NCBI GenBank assembly: GCA_036417435.1
Contig: CM070906.1
Location: 43,723,396-43,787,395, forward strand
Source of the DNA: Inia geoffrensis
Taxonomy: Eukaryota > Chordata > Mammalia > Artiodactyla > Iniidae
Reading direction: 5' to 3'
DNA length: 64,000 nucleotides
The notes beneath the pieces were generated by a model. It worked only from the letters and a program-made list of their open reading frames with translations. It ran no database searches and was not told where the DNA came from. Shown here piece by piece: positions 48,387 through 59,740 of this stretch. Every line of letters starts with the position of its first letter. The first letter of the stretch is position 1. The position numbers and the translations under genes were made by a program.

Positions 48387-48472
48387 CGGTTTCTCAGTCA
48401 CATTAGTTATATTCCAAGTTACATTAGTTACAATCCACATGTGGCAAGTGGCAACCATGTTGGAGAGCACAG
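47745..48472 (+). mobile_element. hAT-Charlie-type nonautonomous DNA transposon, copy 1, split by a SINE
   Basis: It starts 'agcactgtctagtagaaatataatg' and ends 'gtggcaagtggcaaccatgttggagagcacag', with near-inverted ends. Flanking 8-mers GTTTTAAA (47737-47744) and GTTTAGAA (48473-48480) agree at 6 of 8 positions, as expected for an old 8-base hAT target duplication. The family resembles the widespread 'CAGTGCTGTCCAATAGAA' elements. Confidence 0.75.
48161..48379 (+). mobile_element. CHR-type SINE, full length
   Basis: Near-consensus copy with an A32 tail (48352-48383, partly shared with the duplication). Exact duplication AAAAGTTCGG at 48151-48160 and 48380-48389. Inserted in the hAT element. 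Confidence 0.96.
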
Positions 48473-48480
48473 GTTTAGAA

Positions 48481-49553
48481 TCCACAAACTGTTTCTGCTT
48501 AAGACTTTCAAAAGTTGGATATATTTTCCAGGTCTTTAAGGATCAAACCTCAGATCTGACCCACACACAAAAGCCCAATGGTGGCCCTTACAGACACCTT
48601 TCACAGACATTTTCAGGTAACAAGCACCCCCAACGTACACACCCATACAGAAGAAACACTTTGGAATATATCCCCATCTGATGGTGACCCCTGGTATATG
48701 ATGGCTCCCTGCCTTGGGGAATAAGTACTGCATTCTGAATTTACTTGGAGATAATTCCTGGAAGAGGCACAGTATTTTAAAAATATAAATGAAGGACTAA
48801 TCTTAGAAAATGCAAATGAAAACATAAATGGCTTACTTTGGAATACACATAAATTCTTTCAGGCAATAAAGATTTATTAACTTATCAGCTCAAAGGCAGA
48901 CTACTGTCTTACCCCAAAGCAATAAATCCTGAGAGTGACCTATTATGTTGCTCTCGCTTATAAGTGCATTTGGGGCTTGTTCCCCTCTTACTGATCCTGT
49001 TGTTGACAAATACATACCTTAAAAAAAGAAATCAAGCAGATGGTTTATATGGCCTTTTTGTGGGAGAGGGAGGACTGTTTTGTTTTGTCTTGTTTTTGCA
49101 GAAGGGCTTGGGCAAAGATTGTTGTATAATTGATTTGGACTGATGCCAATTAAAAATCTTCAGTGAGAAAATAAATTTTCCAGAAACTTTCAGACTATCA
49201 AGGGGAAGAGTTTCCTCTGTAATTACAATATCTATATGAGTATGGTTACACAGACCACAGGCAGGATCTACTCTCCAGATAAGAAATGTGTAATAAAATG
49301 GGTGTTTTGTGTTTTATATTTTGCAATGTTATCTTTCCACACATATATAATTGTAGTCTACTTTTCTTGTGCCTTTTTCTAATGCATAATGTATTTGGAA
49401 TTACATGGTTTATATACAACCATTTACATACAACTTAAAACAAGTTTTATGATCAGAATGTGAGCCATTTTAATATAGTTCCAAAGAAGTCAAGATTCTT
49501 TGTTCAGAATTGTATTTCCTTTATCAATGGTTTACTTCATGGGTCCCATAGAA
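48481..49553. other. Intergenic, nothing recognised
   Basis: About 1 kb between the two hAT copies without a nameable repeat. Confidence 0.35.
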
Positions 49554-49831
49554 CAGCACTAACCAACAGACATACAATGCAATCCATAAATGCAAATCAC
49601 ATATGTAATTTTAAATTGTCTTGCCTCCATATTAAAAGAGTCAAAACCAAGTATAATTGATACACTTTTATTAAACCTTACATATCCCAATGAGATATTG
49701 TACCATTTTTTATTTACAGCATTGAAATCTGGTATGTATTTGATACTTATAGTCTCTGTCAATTCAGACTAGCCGCGTTTCAAGTACTCAGTAGCCACAT
49801 GTGGCTAGTGGCTGACATTACTGAACAGCAG
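49554..49831 (+). mobile_element. hAT-Charlie-type nonautonomous DNA transposon, copy 2
   Basis: Same family as 47745-48472: 'cagcactaacca', 'cacatatgtaattttaaattgtctt', 'cagtagccacatgtggctagtggctgacattactgaacagcag'. It ends in inverted repeats and contains the self-complementary AGCCACATGTGGCT at 49793-49806. Confidence 0.8.
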
Positions 49832-51289
49832 AGGCAAATATAATAATCGCAGTGAAACTTTGGTACAAGTTGCTGAATATATGTTACTTTATCAAGCAAG
49901 ATGGAAACAAGAGACCTATTCAAAATTATTTTTAACAGTCAGTTAAGTGTTAAATCTTCATATTACTAAAGGAAAGTTAAAAGAAATCTGTTGTGATTTT
50001 CTGTAAAAACTATTACTTGGCCTATAGAACGTAGCACATTTTCTATTCTTTCCTATTTGTGCTATTAGCAAATTTTCAGGGTAGGCTCACTAGATCCCTA
50101 CAGCACAGACAGTTAAATAACCTCGATCATGGTTTAAACTGGTCTTGAAATTAGTTCACATAATTACCTACCAGTAGAATATGTCACTGGTTTTTCTTTT
50201 TTCAAAACATTTTTTTTTAATCAAACATCTTCAGACCTCCCTTAAAAAATTGAATGAAATATTAGAATGACACATTCTGAGTGGAAAATGTTAATTTCTA
50301 TCCCACCCTTTCTTCTATTCAAATGTATAATTTTTTTCCAGTGTTGAAAAATCTGCAGCATTAATCTCTGTGACTTAAAGAATAACCTTATTTTACAGCA
50401 CAGTTCAGTAAGACACTAGAAAAACTGTAGACATATTTACAAAAAGAAATATCCACAAGCTATTACACTGTCATACATTAGTGCACTTGTCTGCCTATGC
50501 GATATTTTTCTCATGCTCAATGGTGCATATCAAGTTAACAACCAAAATTTATTATCTAATGTATTGTGTGATTAATGGGATAGCTCATATTTTAATCAGC
50601 CATAGATTTCTTCTCAGTGAGGTCTACTTGCCTTATGCACATTATAGTCATTCAGTCTTAACTTTTTATAATAGTTTTTCTTCTACTTTCCTTTCTATTT
50701 TAACAAAAATTTCATGTGAATGCTGCTAATAGATTTAATAATTCATTTTGTGATACCTCTATATTTTTAAAGACCTATTTATTTGGCTCTGCAAGAGTGC
50801 TTTGTATTTAGAGTTAGCAATAACTATTTTAAATATAATATCTATAGTTTATTGATCACTTGAGGTATCTCCCTTTTCTTCTTACTATCAGAGAATTGTT
50901 TTCTTACATAATTTTGTCCATCACAAATTTACAGTTACCTGTGAGCAGCCACTGTATCCCCTGCTTGACTATAAGCAACTTAAGAAAAGTGATATTATAT
51001 TTATTTTCCTATTTCTTAAAAGCCAGCAGAGTAACATACATATTATAGATGCATCAAAAAAAATTGTGGACTTTATATATTAATCATTATAAAGCTATGA
51101 CCTCAGTGTTAGTCTAACAAATGATTTAAGCAGTCCAAACCAAAACATGGAGTCACAGTATCTATATTATTTAGCTATTATATATTATACTATAATAGGA
51201 ATATTCAATGGTTGCTCTGTTTTGGCACTACATACATTAGCTACAATGTTTTAGTTATCCTATAATCTTTTAAGTATCCTATAAGGATA
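49832..51289. other. Intergenic, nothing recognised
   Basis: AT-rich. No repeat or gene supported. Confidence 0.35.
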
Positions 51290-51460
51290 ATTATCATACA
51301 AGGATAATTAAATACTAATATGAAGTATACACTATGAATAGCCCCATTGCAAAAACAACAAAACTGAGGTTCTGAAAGACAAGGGTACTGAGTCAGAGTT
51401 TGGACATACATGTGTCTGATGGCAAAATTGGAGTTTTTAACCACTGAACAACAGCACGGC
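51290..51460 (-). repeat. MIR SINE
   Basis: 'agccccattgcaaaaacaacaaaactgaggttctgaaag', 'gagtcagagtttggacatac', 'gtttttaaccactgaacaaca'. Confidence 0.75.
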
Positions 51461-52286
51461 CTCTTGAGGCATCTGGCTCTGAGAATCTTAGATGGCAAGG
51501 CCTTTAAACAATGGAGTTGCTAATACTGGGGATGATTCCACTGAATGACATGCATTAGATACAACAGGCAAATACAAAACAAATATATCATTCATAAGTA
51601 TAAGAATATTGAATCCAAATTCCTGAATAGCTGTAATCTTTTGTTACTGGTATTTGGTAACGCTGTCATTATTTTTTCTGAGTAAGCTTTATGTACCTAC
51701 CATAAAACATCCTAATTCTCTTTGAGGTTTTGATTCATTTTTTCCCCCAGATTCTGACATATTTATGTTAGATTGAAAGAATTTCTGATCTTGAGAATGT
51801 GTTCAAGTTTGTTGGTTTATAACTATAGTCAAATTTGGAGTAGCCACTATTGATTTTTAAACTTAACTAGATAATTGAATTTTCTCACTGACCAGAGGCT
51901 ATTAAAAATTTATTTGATTAGAGGTACCTGTTTCATTTTTGTTCTGGGTTGAAAGATCATTTGCTATCAACCTGCTACAACATCTGTTAAAACATGTTCC
52001 TGAGGGAAACAAGCAAATTAAAAAAAAAAAAAAAAAGTAAGAATACACAAACACACACACAGAGTAATTCTCCTATACCTTCATTTAACATGTTTCTCAA
52101 ACTTGTTTCCTTGAGAAATTGCAGAATGGCCTCCTTTTGCTACAGTTGCATTTTTAGTTTATATATATATGTGTGTGTGTGCATACACTAAATATATTTT
52201 TATATATTTACTAGGTAATAATAATATAAACAAATAAATATACCCATACTACAAAACTACCTAAGAACATAGATTAAAAGGTAAGA
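51461..52286. other. Intergenic with simple repeats
   Basis: An A17 run (52020-52036), a short CA tract (about 52048-52061) and a TA/TG tract (52160-52182). No gene. Confidence 0.4.
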
Positions 52287-52299
52287 AAGGAGACTGAGC

Positions 52300-53840
52300 C
52301 AAGATGGCAGAGTAGAAAGACCCTGAGCTTACCTCCTCCCATGCGCACACCAAAATTACAGCTATTTACAGAGCAGCTATTGATGAGAAAGACTGGAAGG
52401 CTAGCAGAAAAGATCTACAACTAAAGATATAAAGAAAGAACAATAACGAGATGGGTAGGAGAGGCAGAGTCAAGACCCCATACCTCCAGGTGGGTGACCC
52501 ACAAACAGGAAGATAATTACAACTGAGGTTCTCCCCAGGGAGCAATGGGTCCAAGCTTCACATCGGGCTCCCCAGCCCAGGCGTCCTACATTGGGAAGAA
52601 GGGCTCCCAGAACATCTGGCTTTGAAGGCCAGTGGGGCTTACTTTCCAGAGAGCCAGAGGGCTGTGGGAAACAGAAACTCCACTCTTACAGGGCACACAC
52701 AAAATCTCACATGCTCCAGCAGCCACGGCAGAAGCAGTAATTTGAAAGACCCTGGATCAGATCTACTTGCTGATCTTTGAGAGCTTCCTGAAGAGGCAGG
52801 AGACTACAGGAGATCACCCTTGGGACACAGACACTAATCGCAGCCATTTGAAGGAGCCTGTTCTACCGTGGACACTGTTGCTGGCAAGAGCCATTTTGGA
52901 GTGCTCCATCTAGTTCCTCACCACCGGGACCCACCTCCACCTACCAGCTTGTAGGCACAAGGAGCAGCATGCCTCAGGCCAACCAACTAGCCAGGTGGGG
53001 ACAAAGCCCCACCCACCAGCAGGCAGGTTGCCTTAAGACCCTCTGAGCCAACAGCCACCCCAGGACACAACCCTGTCCACCAGAGGGCCCAGGACCAGGC
53101 CCCACATACCAGTACACCACACTCGCGCCGAGACACACACGGCCCTGCAGCCAGAGACCCTGGGACTCAGCTCTGCCCACTGGTGGGCAGGCACCAGCCC
53201 CAAGACCCGCTGCACTCTAGCCCCACCCACCAGCATGCAGACATACCAACTCTGGGACCCAGCTCCGCTGACCAGAGGGCCAGCCCCAACTCTGGGACTA
53301 ACTTCACACACCAGTGGGCAGGCACCAACCCCAGGACCCCTTAGGCCATGGCCCTACTGACCACAGGTAGACACCAGCCCCAAGATCACTGTAGCCCCAC
53401 AACCTGTCATAGAAGAACATAATGCAACCACCAGCAGGCTGGCACCAGCCCCAATATGCCCTGGATCCAGCCTTACCCATGATCAGTCTGACACCAGCTC
53501 TGAGCACCCTGGGCCCTGCAGTCATATACCCCAGGACCTGGCTCTGCCCACCAGGGGGTAGGCCCAGCCCTGGGATCCCCTGGGCCTCAATTCTGCCCTC
53601 CAGCAGGCAGACACCAGTTCTGGAACAACTTGGGCTTCAAAGCCAGCAACCTCAGGATCTATTCCCGCTACCAGAGGCCAACATCAGATCCAAGACCCCT
53701 TGGACCCCTCAGCCACACTGGGATCTAATCCCACTCACCAGTGGGCCAGCACCAGCTTTAGCACACCCCAGAACCCAAAGCCCACTGTGTCAGAAAATGG
53801 CCCTTCCCACTAAGAAGAGGCCAATACTAGATCCAGACAG
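52300..53840 (+). repeat. L1 5'UTR with degenerate internal repeats
   Basis: Homologous to 23690-25215. The repeated phrase types 'cccaccagtgggcaggcaccagc', 'ccaagacccctg' recur about every 40-60 bases. A 183-codon open frame (53422-53973) in it is proline/alanine-rich, not a known protein, and runs into the (TA)n tract. Confidence 0.82.
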
Positions 53841-53842
53841 AC

Positions 53843-53868
53843 AGAGAGATTGCTATATAAACCTCATA

Positions 53869-53921
<53 letters not shown>

Positions 53922-53961
53922 CACAGAGAGTGAGAGAGATTGCTATATAAACCTCATAGCA
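53843..53961 (+). repeat. 29-base direct repeat around a (TA)n tract
   Basis: Positions 53843-53871 and 53933-53961 are identical ('agagagattgctatataa...' in each), 90 bases apart. About 45 bases of pure TA lie between (53870-53914). It sits exactly where ORF1 is missing from this L1. Confidence 0.92.
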
Positions 53962-54688
53962 ACCACAAACTAGAAATTTATAATAGATACACAAATACAA
54001 AAGAGAAAGGAATACAAACAGAACACTAAAGATAGTCATCAAATCACAAGAGAACAAGAGAAGAAACAAAGAACTACAAAAAATAAGCCAAAGACTATTA
54101 ACAAAATGACAATAATTACATACTTATCAATAATTACCTTAAATGTAAATGGACCAAATGTTCCACTTTGGTCCAAATGGACCAAAAGAAGTACAGTAGC
54201 CGAATGGATACAAAAAACATGACCCATCTACATACTGCCTATAAGAGACTCACTTCAGATCTAAAGACACACACACAGAAGGAAAGAGTGGGAACGGAAA
54301 CAGGTTTTCCATGCAAATGGAGATGAAAAGAAAGCTAGGGTAGCAATACTTATATCAGACAAAATAGACTTTAAAACAAAGGATATTACATAGTGATCAA
54401 GGGATCAATCCAAAAGGAAGACATAACAATTGTTAAGTACGTGTGCACCCAACACAGGAGCACCTAAACACATAAAGTAAATATTAATAGACATAAAGGG
54501 AGAAATTGACAGTAACACAATACTAGTAGGGTACTTTAATACCCCACTTATATCAATGGACAGATTATCCAGACAGGAAAAAAGCAGCAGAATACACAGT
54601 CTTTTCATTTGCACACACAACATTATCCAGGATAGATCACATGCTAGCCACAAAAAAAAGTCTCAGTAAATTTAACAAAATTGAAATT

Positions 54689-55055
54689 TTTTAATTTAAT
54701 TTAATTTTATTTTTTGCGGTACGTGTGCCTCTCACTGCTGCTGCCTCTCCCGTTGCAGAGCACAGGCACCGGACGTGCAGGGTCAGCAGCCATGGCTCAC
54801 GGGCCTAGCCGCTCCGTGGCATGTGGGATCCTCCCGGACCGGGGCACGAACCCACGTCCCTGCATCGGCAGGTGGACTCTCAACTACTGCGCCACCAGGG
54901 AAGCCCTATTTTTTATTTTTTAACATCTTTATTGGAGTATAATTGCTTTACAATGGTGTGTTAGCATCTGCTTTATAACAAAGTGAATCAGTTATACATA
55001 TACATATATCCCCATATCTCTTCCCTCTTGCATCTCCCTCCCTCCCACCCTCCCG
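54689..55055 (-). mobile_element. L1 3' fragment nested in L1, itself carrying a SINE
   Basis: On the plus strand, 54906-55055 is the reverse of a cetartiodactyl L1 3'UTR ('aacatctttattggagtataattgctttacaatggtgtg'). Its tail holds a CHR SINE. The whole block is bracketed by AAAATTGAAATT (54677-54688 and 55056-55067). Confidence 0.88.
54707..54905 (-). mobile_element. CHR-type SINE in the tail of the nested L1
   Basis: Reverse CHR SINE ('gcggtacgtgtgcctctcactg ... gcgccaccagggaagcc'). It lies within the T-rich (poly-A) tail of the nested L1 fragment. T-rich flanks make the target duplication hard to fix. Confidence 0.93.
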
Positions 55056-58000
55056 AAAATTGAAATTATATCAAACATCTTTTCTGATCACAACACTATG
55101 AGATTAGAAATCAACTATAAGAAAAAACCTGCATAAAACACAAACACATGGAAGCTAAACAATATGCCACTAAACAACCAATGGATCAATGAAGAAATCA
55201 AAGAAGAAGTCAAAAAATACATGGAGACCACTAAAAATGAAAACACAATTATCCAAAATCTATGGGATTGGAGCAAAATCAGTTCTAAGAAAAAAGTTTA
55301 TAGTGATACAAGCTTACCTTACCTAAGGAAACAAGAAAATCTCAACAACAAAAAACCTCACTTTACACCTCAAGCAACTAGACAAAGAACAAATAAAACC
55401 CAAAGTTAGTTAAAAGAATGAAATCACAAAAATCAGAGAGGAAATTAATGAAATAGAGAATAAAATAAACAACAGAAAAGATCAAAGAAACTAAGATCTG
55501 GTTCTTTGAAAAGGTAAATAAAATTGATAAACCTTTAGCCAGACTCATTAAGAAAGAAAGAGAAGAGCGAGGGCCAAAATCAATAAAATCAGGAATGAAA
55601 AAGGAAAAAGAACAGCCAACACCACAGAAATACAAAGGATCATAAGAGATTACTATGAACTTTGTACTCAAAATGAACAACCTGAAAAAAAAAATGGACA
55701 AATTCATAGAAATGGACAATCTCCCAAGACTGAACCAGGAAGAACTAGAAAATATAGACTAATTACCTGTAATGAGTTTCAAATAGTAATAATTTTAAAA
55801 AACCCAACAAACAAAAGTCCAGAGCCAGATGGCTTCACAGATGAATTCTACCAAACATTTAGAGAAGAATTAATATCTATTATTCTCAAATTATTCACAA
55901 AAGTTGCAGCGGAAGGCACCCTTCTGAACTTATTCTACAAGGCTAACATCACCCTGACACCAAAACCAGATAAAGATATCACAAAAGAAGAAATTACAGG
56001 CCAATATCACTAATGATCAAAGATGTAAAAAATCAGCATCAAACTGTTAGCAAACCAAATTCAACAATACATTAGAAGGATCATACACTGTGATCAGGTG
56101 AAATTTATCCCAGGGATATAAGGACGGTTCAATATCTGCACATCAATCAATGTGATACACCACATTAACAAATTAAAGAATAAAAACCATATGGTTATCT
56201 CAATAGATACAGAAAAAGCTTTTGACAAAATTCAACATCCATTTATGATTAAAAACTCTAAGTAAAGTGGGTATAGAGGGAACCTACCTCAATATAATAA
56301 ATTCCATGTATAATATACCCACAGTTAACATCATACTCAACAGAGAAAATCTGAAAGCATTTCCCCCAAGAACAGGAACAAGACAAGAATGCCCACTCTC
56401 ACCACTTCTATTTTACATAGTATTGGAAGTCCTAGCCACAGCAATCAGACAAGGAAAAGAAATCAAAGGAATTGAAATTGGAAAGAAAGAAGTAAAACTG
56501 GCACTGTTTGCTGATGACATGATATATAAACAGCTCATACACATAAAATCCTCAAAATGCCACCAAAAAACTACTAGAGCTCATCAACGAATTAGTAAAT
56601 TTTCAGGACACAAAAGTAATATACAGAAATCTGTTGAATTTCTATACACTAGAACCAATCCCATTTACCACTGCTTCAAAAAGAATAAAATACCTAGGAA
56701 TGAATCTAACTAAAGAGGTAAAAGCCCTGTATTGAAGATGACACAAACAGACGGAAAAATATACCATGTTCATGGACTAAAAGTATTAACACTGTTAAAA
56801 TGACCACATTACCCAAAGCAATCTGCAGATTCAAAGCAATCCCTACACAATATCTATGGCATTTTTCACAGAGCTAGAACAAATAATTCTAAAATTTGTA
56901 TGGAAACACAAAAGACCCCAAATAGCCAAAACAATCTTATGAACAGAGGTGAAAGAATCATGCTCCCGGACTTAAGACTACACTACAAAGCTACAGTAAT
57001 CAAAACAGTGTAGTAGTGGCACAAAAACAGACACATAGATCAATGGAATAGAAAAGAGAGCTCAGAAATAAACCCATGCACTTATGGTCAATTAATCTAT
57101 GACAAAGGAGGCGAGAATATACGATGGAGAAAAGACAGTCTCTTCAATAAGCGGTGCTGGGAAAACTGGACAGTTACATGTAAAAGAATGAAATCAGAAC
57201 ACTTTCTCACACCATATACAAAAATAAATTTAAAATGGATTAAGAACCTAAATGTAAGACCGGATACTACAAAACTCCTAGAGGAAAACATAGGCAGAAC
57301 ACACTTTGACATAAATCGTAGCAACGTTTTTTGGGATCTGTCTCCTAAAGCAAAGGAAATAAAAGCAAAAAATAAACAAATGGAACCTAAACTTAAAAGC
57401 TTTTAAACCTAAACCTAAACTTAAAAGCTTTTTCACAGCAAAGAAAATCATCAACCAAATGAAAAGACAACCTGCTGAATGGGAGAAATATTTGCAAATG
57501 ATGTGACCAACAATGGGTTAATATCCAAAATATATAAATACCTCATACAACTCAGCACTGAAAAACAAACAACCCAATTAAAAAATGGGTAGAAGACCTG
57601 AATAGATATTTTTCCAAAGAGAAACACAGATGGCCAACAGGAACATGAAAAGATGCTCAACATTGTTAATCATGAGCGAAATGCAAATCAAGACTACAAT
57701 GAGATTTCACCTCACACCTGTCAGAATGGCTATCATGAAAAGACCACAAATAATCAATATTGGCAAGGCTGTGGAGAAACGGGAACCCTTGTAGACTGTG
57801 GGAATGTAAATTGGTGAAGCCACTATGGAAAACAGTATGGAGTTTCCTCAAAAACTAAAAATAGAACTACCACATGCTACATGATCCAGTAATTCCACTT
57901 CTGGGTATATATCCAAAGAATATCAAAACACTAATTCGAAAAGATACATGCACCCCCATATTCACAGCAGCATTATTTACAGTGTAAATAAACATTATTT

Positions 58001-58557
58001 ACAACATATGGAAGCAACCTACGTTGTCTATCAACAGACTAATGGATAAAGAATTGGTGTGTGTATATATATGGGATATACATACACATACAATGGAATA
58101 TTACTCAGCCATAAAATAGAGTGAAATTTGGCCATTTGTGACAACATAGATGGACCTGGAGGGTATCATGCTGAGTTAAATAAGTCAGAGAATGACAAAA
58201 ATGGTATGTTATCACTTATATGTAAAATCTAAAATATAAAACAAATGAGTGAATATAACAAAACAGAAACAGGCTCACAGATATAGAGAACAAACTAGTG
58301 GTTACCACTGGGGAAATGGAAGGGAGGAGAAGCAGGATAGGGGTAGTAGAGGGAAGACAAGGGTAGGGGATTAAAAGATAAAAACTACTATGTATAAAAT
58401 AAATAAGCTACAAGGATACATTTTACAGTACAAGGGATATGGTCAATATTTCATAATAACTTTAAATGGAGTATAATCTATAAAAATTTCGAATCATTAT
58501 GTTGATTGAAATTAATATAACATTGTAAAGCAACACTACTTGAATTAAAAAAAAAAC

Positions 58558-59574
58558 TTAAGGGTCAGAGCAGAAGCATTCCCTACATTTCCCCCTAATG
58601 CCTGGTCATCATATTGCCCTGGCTATTCTAGAGATCCTAGAAGCATGACTCTTTTAAATGCCTACATCTGGACTAAAAGGGAAATTAGAACATCTGTTTT
58701 CCACATTCACTTTGTTGTCCCTCTGTGTCCCTTGCCAGTTCCAAATTGAGCAATACACTTGAAGTCTGGAATCAAAGAGGTTTTTAATTCCCAAGTACTC
58801 TGATTTCCTTTCCATCCTGTAGACAAAGAGTTGAATATGGAAACATATTGGCAGCTTTGTGCCCTAATCTGCTTCCACAAACTGAATGGACAAGTGGTTG
58901 TAACCAAGTAAGTATTTCCAAGTGAGCATAAAGTAGATTACTTGCCAAAGTTCAAATTTTCTGTCAAATGGGGCTCTTAGATTAATTATTACCCACTCTC
59001 TTGACTGAACAGGTCTACAAAAAAGAAGAGAAAAAGGAAAAATATGTGTGATTTTTATTTCTGATTAGAAAACTCTGAAATCTCCCTTTCAGTAATGACA
59101 TCTTTAGTATGCAAGTGAAATGACAGATTGAGGATTAAAGGTCCACGGGAAAAGCAAAAGCAAAAATTGTTCCTGAGAACAATTATTTTACCAAAAATGC
59201 CATCTTATCCTCTGAAGCCTTTCAGCCAGGCCCATCAATTAGTCCAGCTGCACATCCCCCTTATTCCTTATCTAATGCAAAATGATCTTAGTTTGACTGC
59301 ATTGCTCAGCGCTTGAGAAGCTCTAATTGTTTCCTGTACATTCAGAGTTTCATATTTTAAAAACTTCTATTTATTTTTCTTTCCCACTGTTTGTCCCTTT
59401 AATTAGACATCATCAGCAACTTCAGCATTGAAGTATAAAGAATTCTTGGGAGAAACAGATTCCACATGTATGCATTTCAGTCATCTTCTGGGCAGTTTTT
59501 CTGCTCCACTGACCCTCTTTTATTATACTGTCACTTGGGAGAGCACCACTAGTGTTCCTGGCTAGCTATCTTAC
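58558..59574. other. Intergenic, possible conserved noncoding stretch
   Basis: Repeat-poor. 59190-59340 has the look of conserved noncoding DNA ('cccatcaattagtccagctgcac', 'gaagctctaattgtttcctg'), but I cannot test conservation. Confidence 0.3.
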
Positions 59575-59740
59575 ATGCACTGTCTTGAATCTCCACTGAA
59601 TATCTGTACCAAGGAATTTAGTATGACTCTACTTATACAACTGAGAACAAAGAAAGGCTCACACTGTTTAGCTAGTTAAATATCATGAAGCTCATGAGTG
59701 AAAGACTTAAACTTTAAGTTCAATGTGCCTTTAAATGTTA
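59575..59740 (-). repeat. MIR SINE
   Basis: 'cttatacaactgagaacaaagaaaggctcacactgtttagctag' is a decayed reverse MIR core. Confidence 0.65.

Larger units (their letters stand above)
54116..58232 (+). pseudogene. L1 ORF2, broken
   Basis: The start 'atgacaataattacatac' is at 54116 and the end '...tgt aaa atc taa' at 58232. The endonuclease region is damaged and interrupted at 54689-55055. Reverse-transcriptase sequence is readable at 56267-56713, including '[13 protein letters not shown]' and the catalytic FADD at 56507-56518. C-terminal sequence is open at 57188-57406. A 19-base piece (CCTAAACTTAAAAGCTTTT) is locally duplicated at about 57385-57431. Multiple stops and shifts prevent a complete product. 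Confidence 0.87.
52287..58557 (+). mobile_element. LINE-1 with full 5'UTR but no ORF1, plus strand
   Basis: The 5' end 'gagactgagccaagatggcag' (YY1-like AAGATGGC at 52301-52308) is homologous to the L1 start at 23.68 kb. The 5'UTR (to about 53840) joins directly to the inter-ORF spacer ('tgctatataaacctcatagcaacc'), so ORF1 is absent. ORF2 and the 3'UTR follow, ending at the A10 run near 58557. A nested L1 fragment plus SINE occupy 54689-55055. No convincing target-site duplication was found. Confidence 0.88.

Noticed and set aside
53422..53973. 183-codon proline/alanine-rich open frame
   Set aside because: It lies in an L1 5'UTR built of degenerate GC-rich repeats and runs into a TA microsatellite. 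Similar chance frames occur in the sister 5'UTR at 24469-24768.
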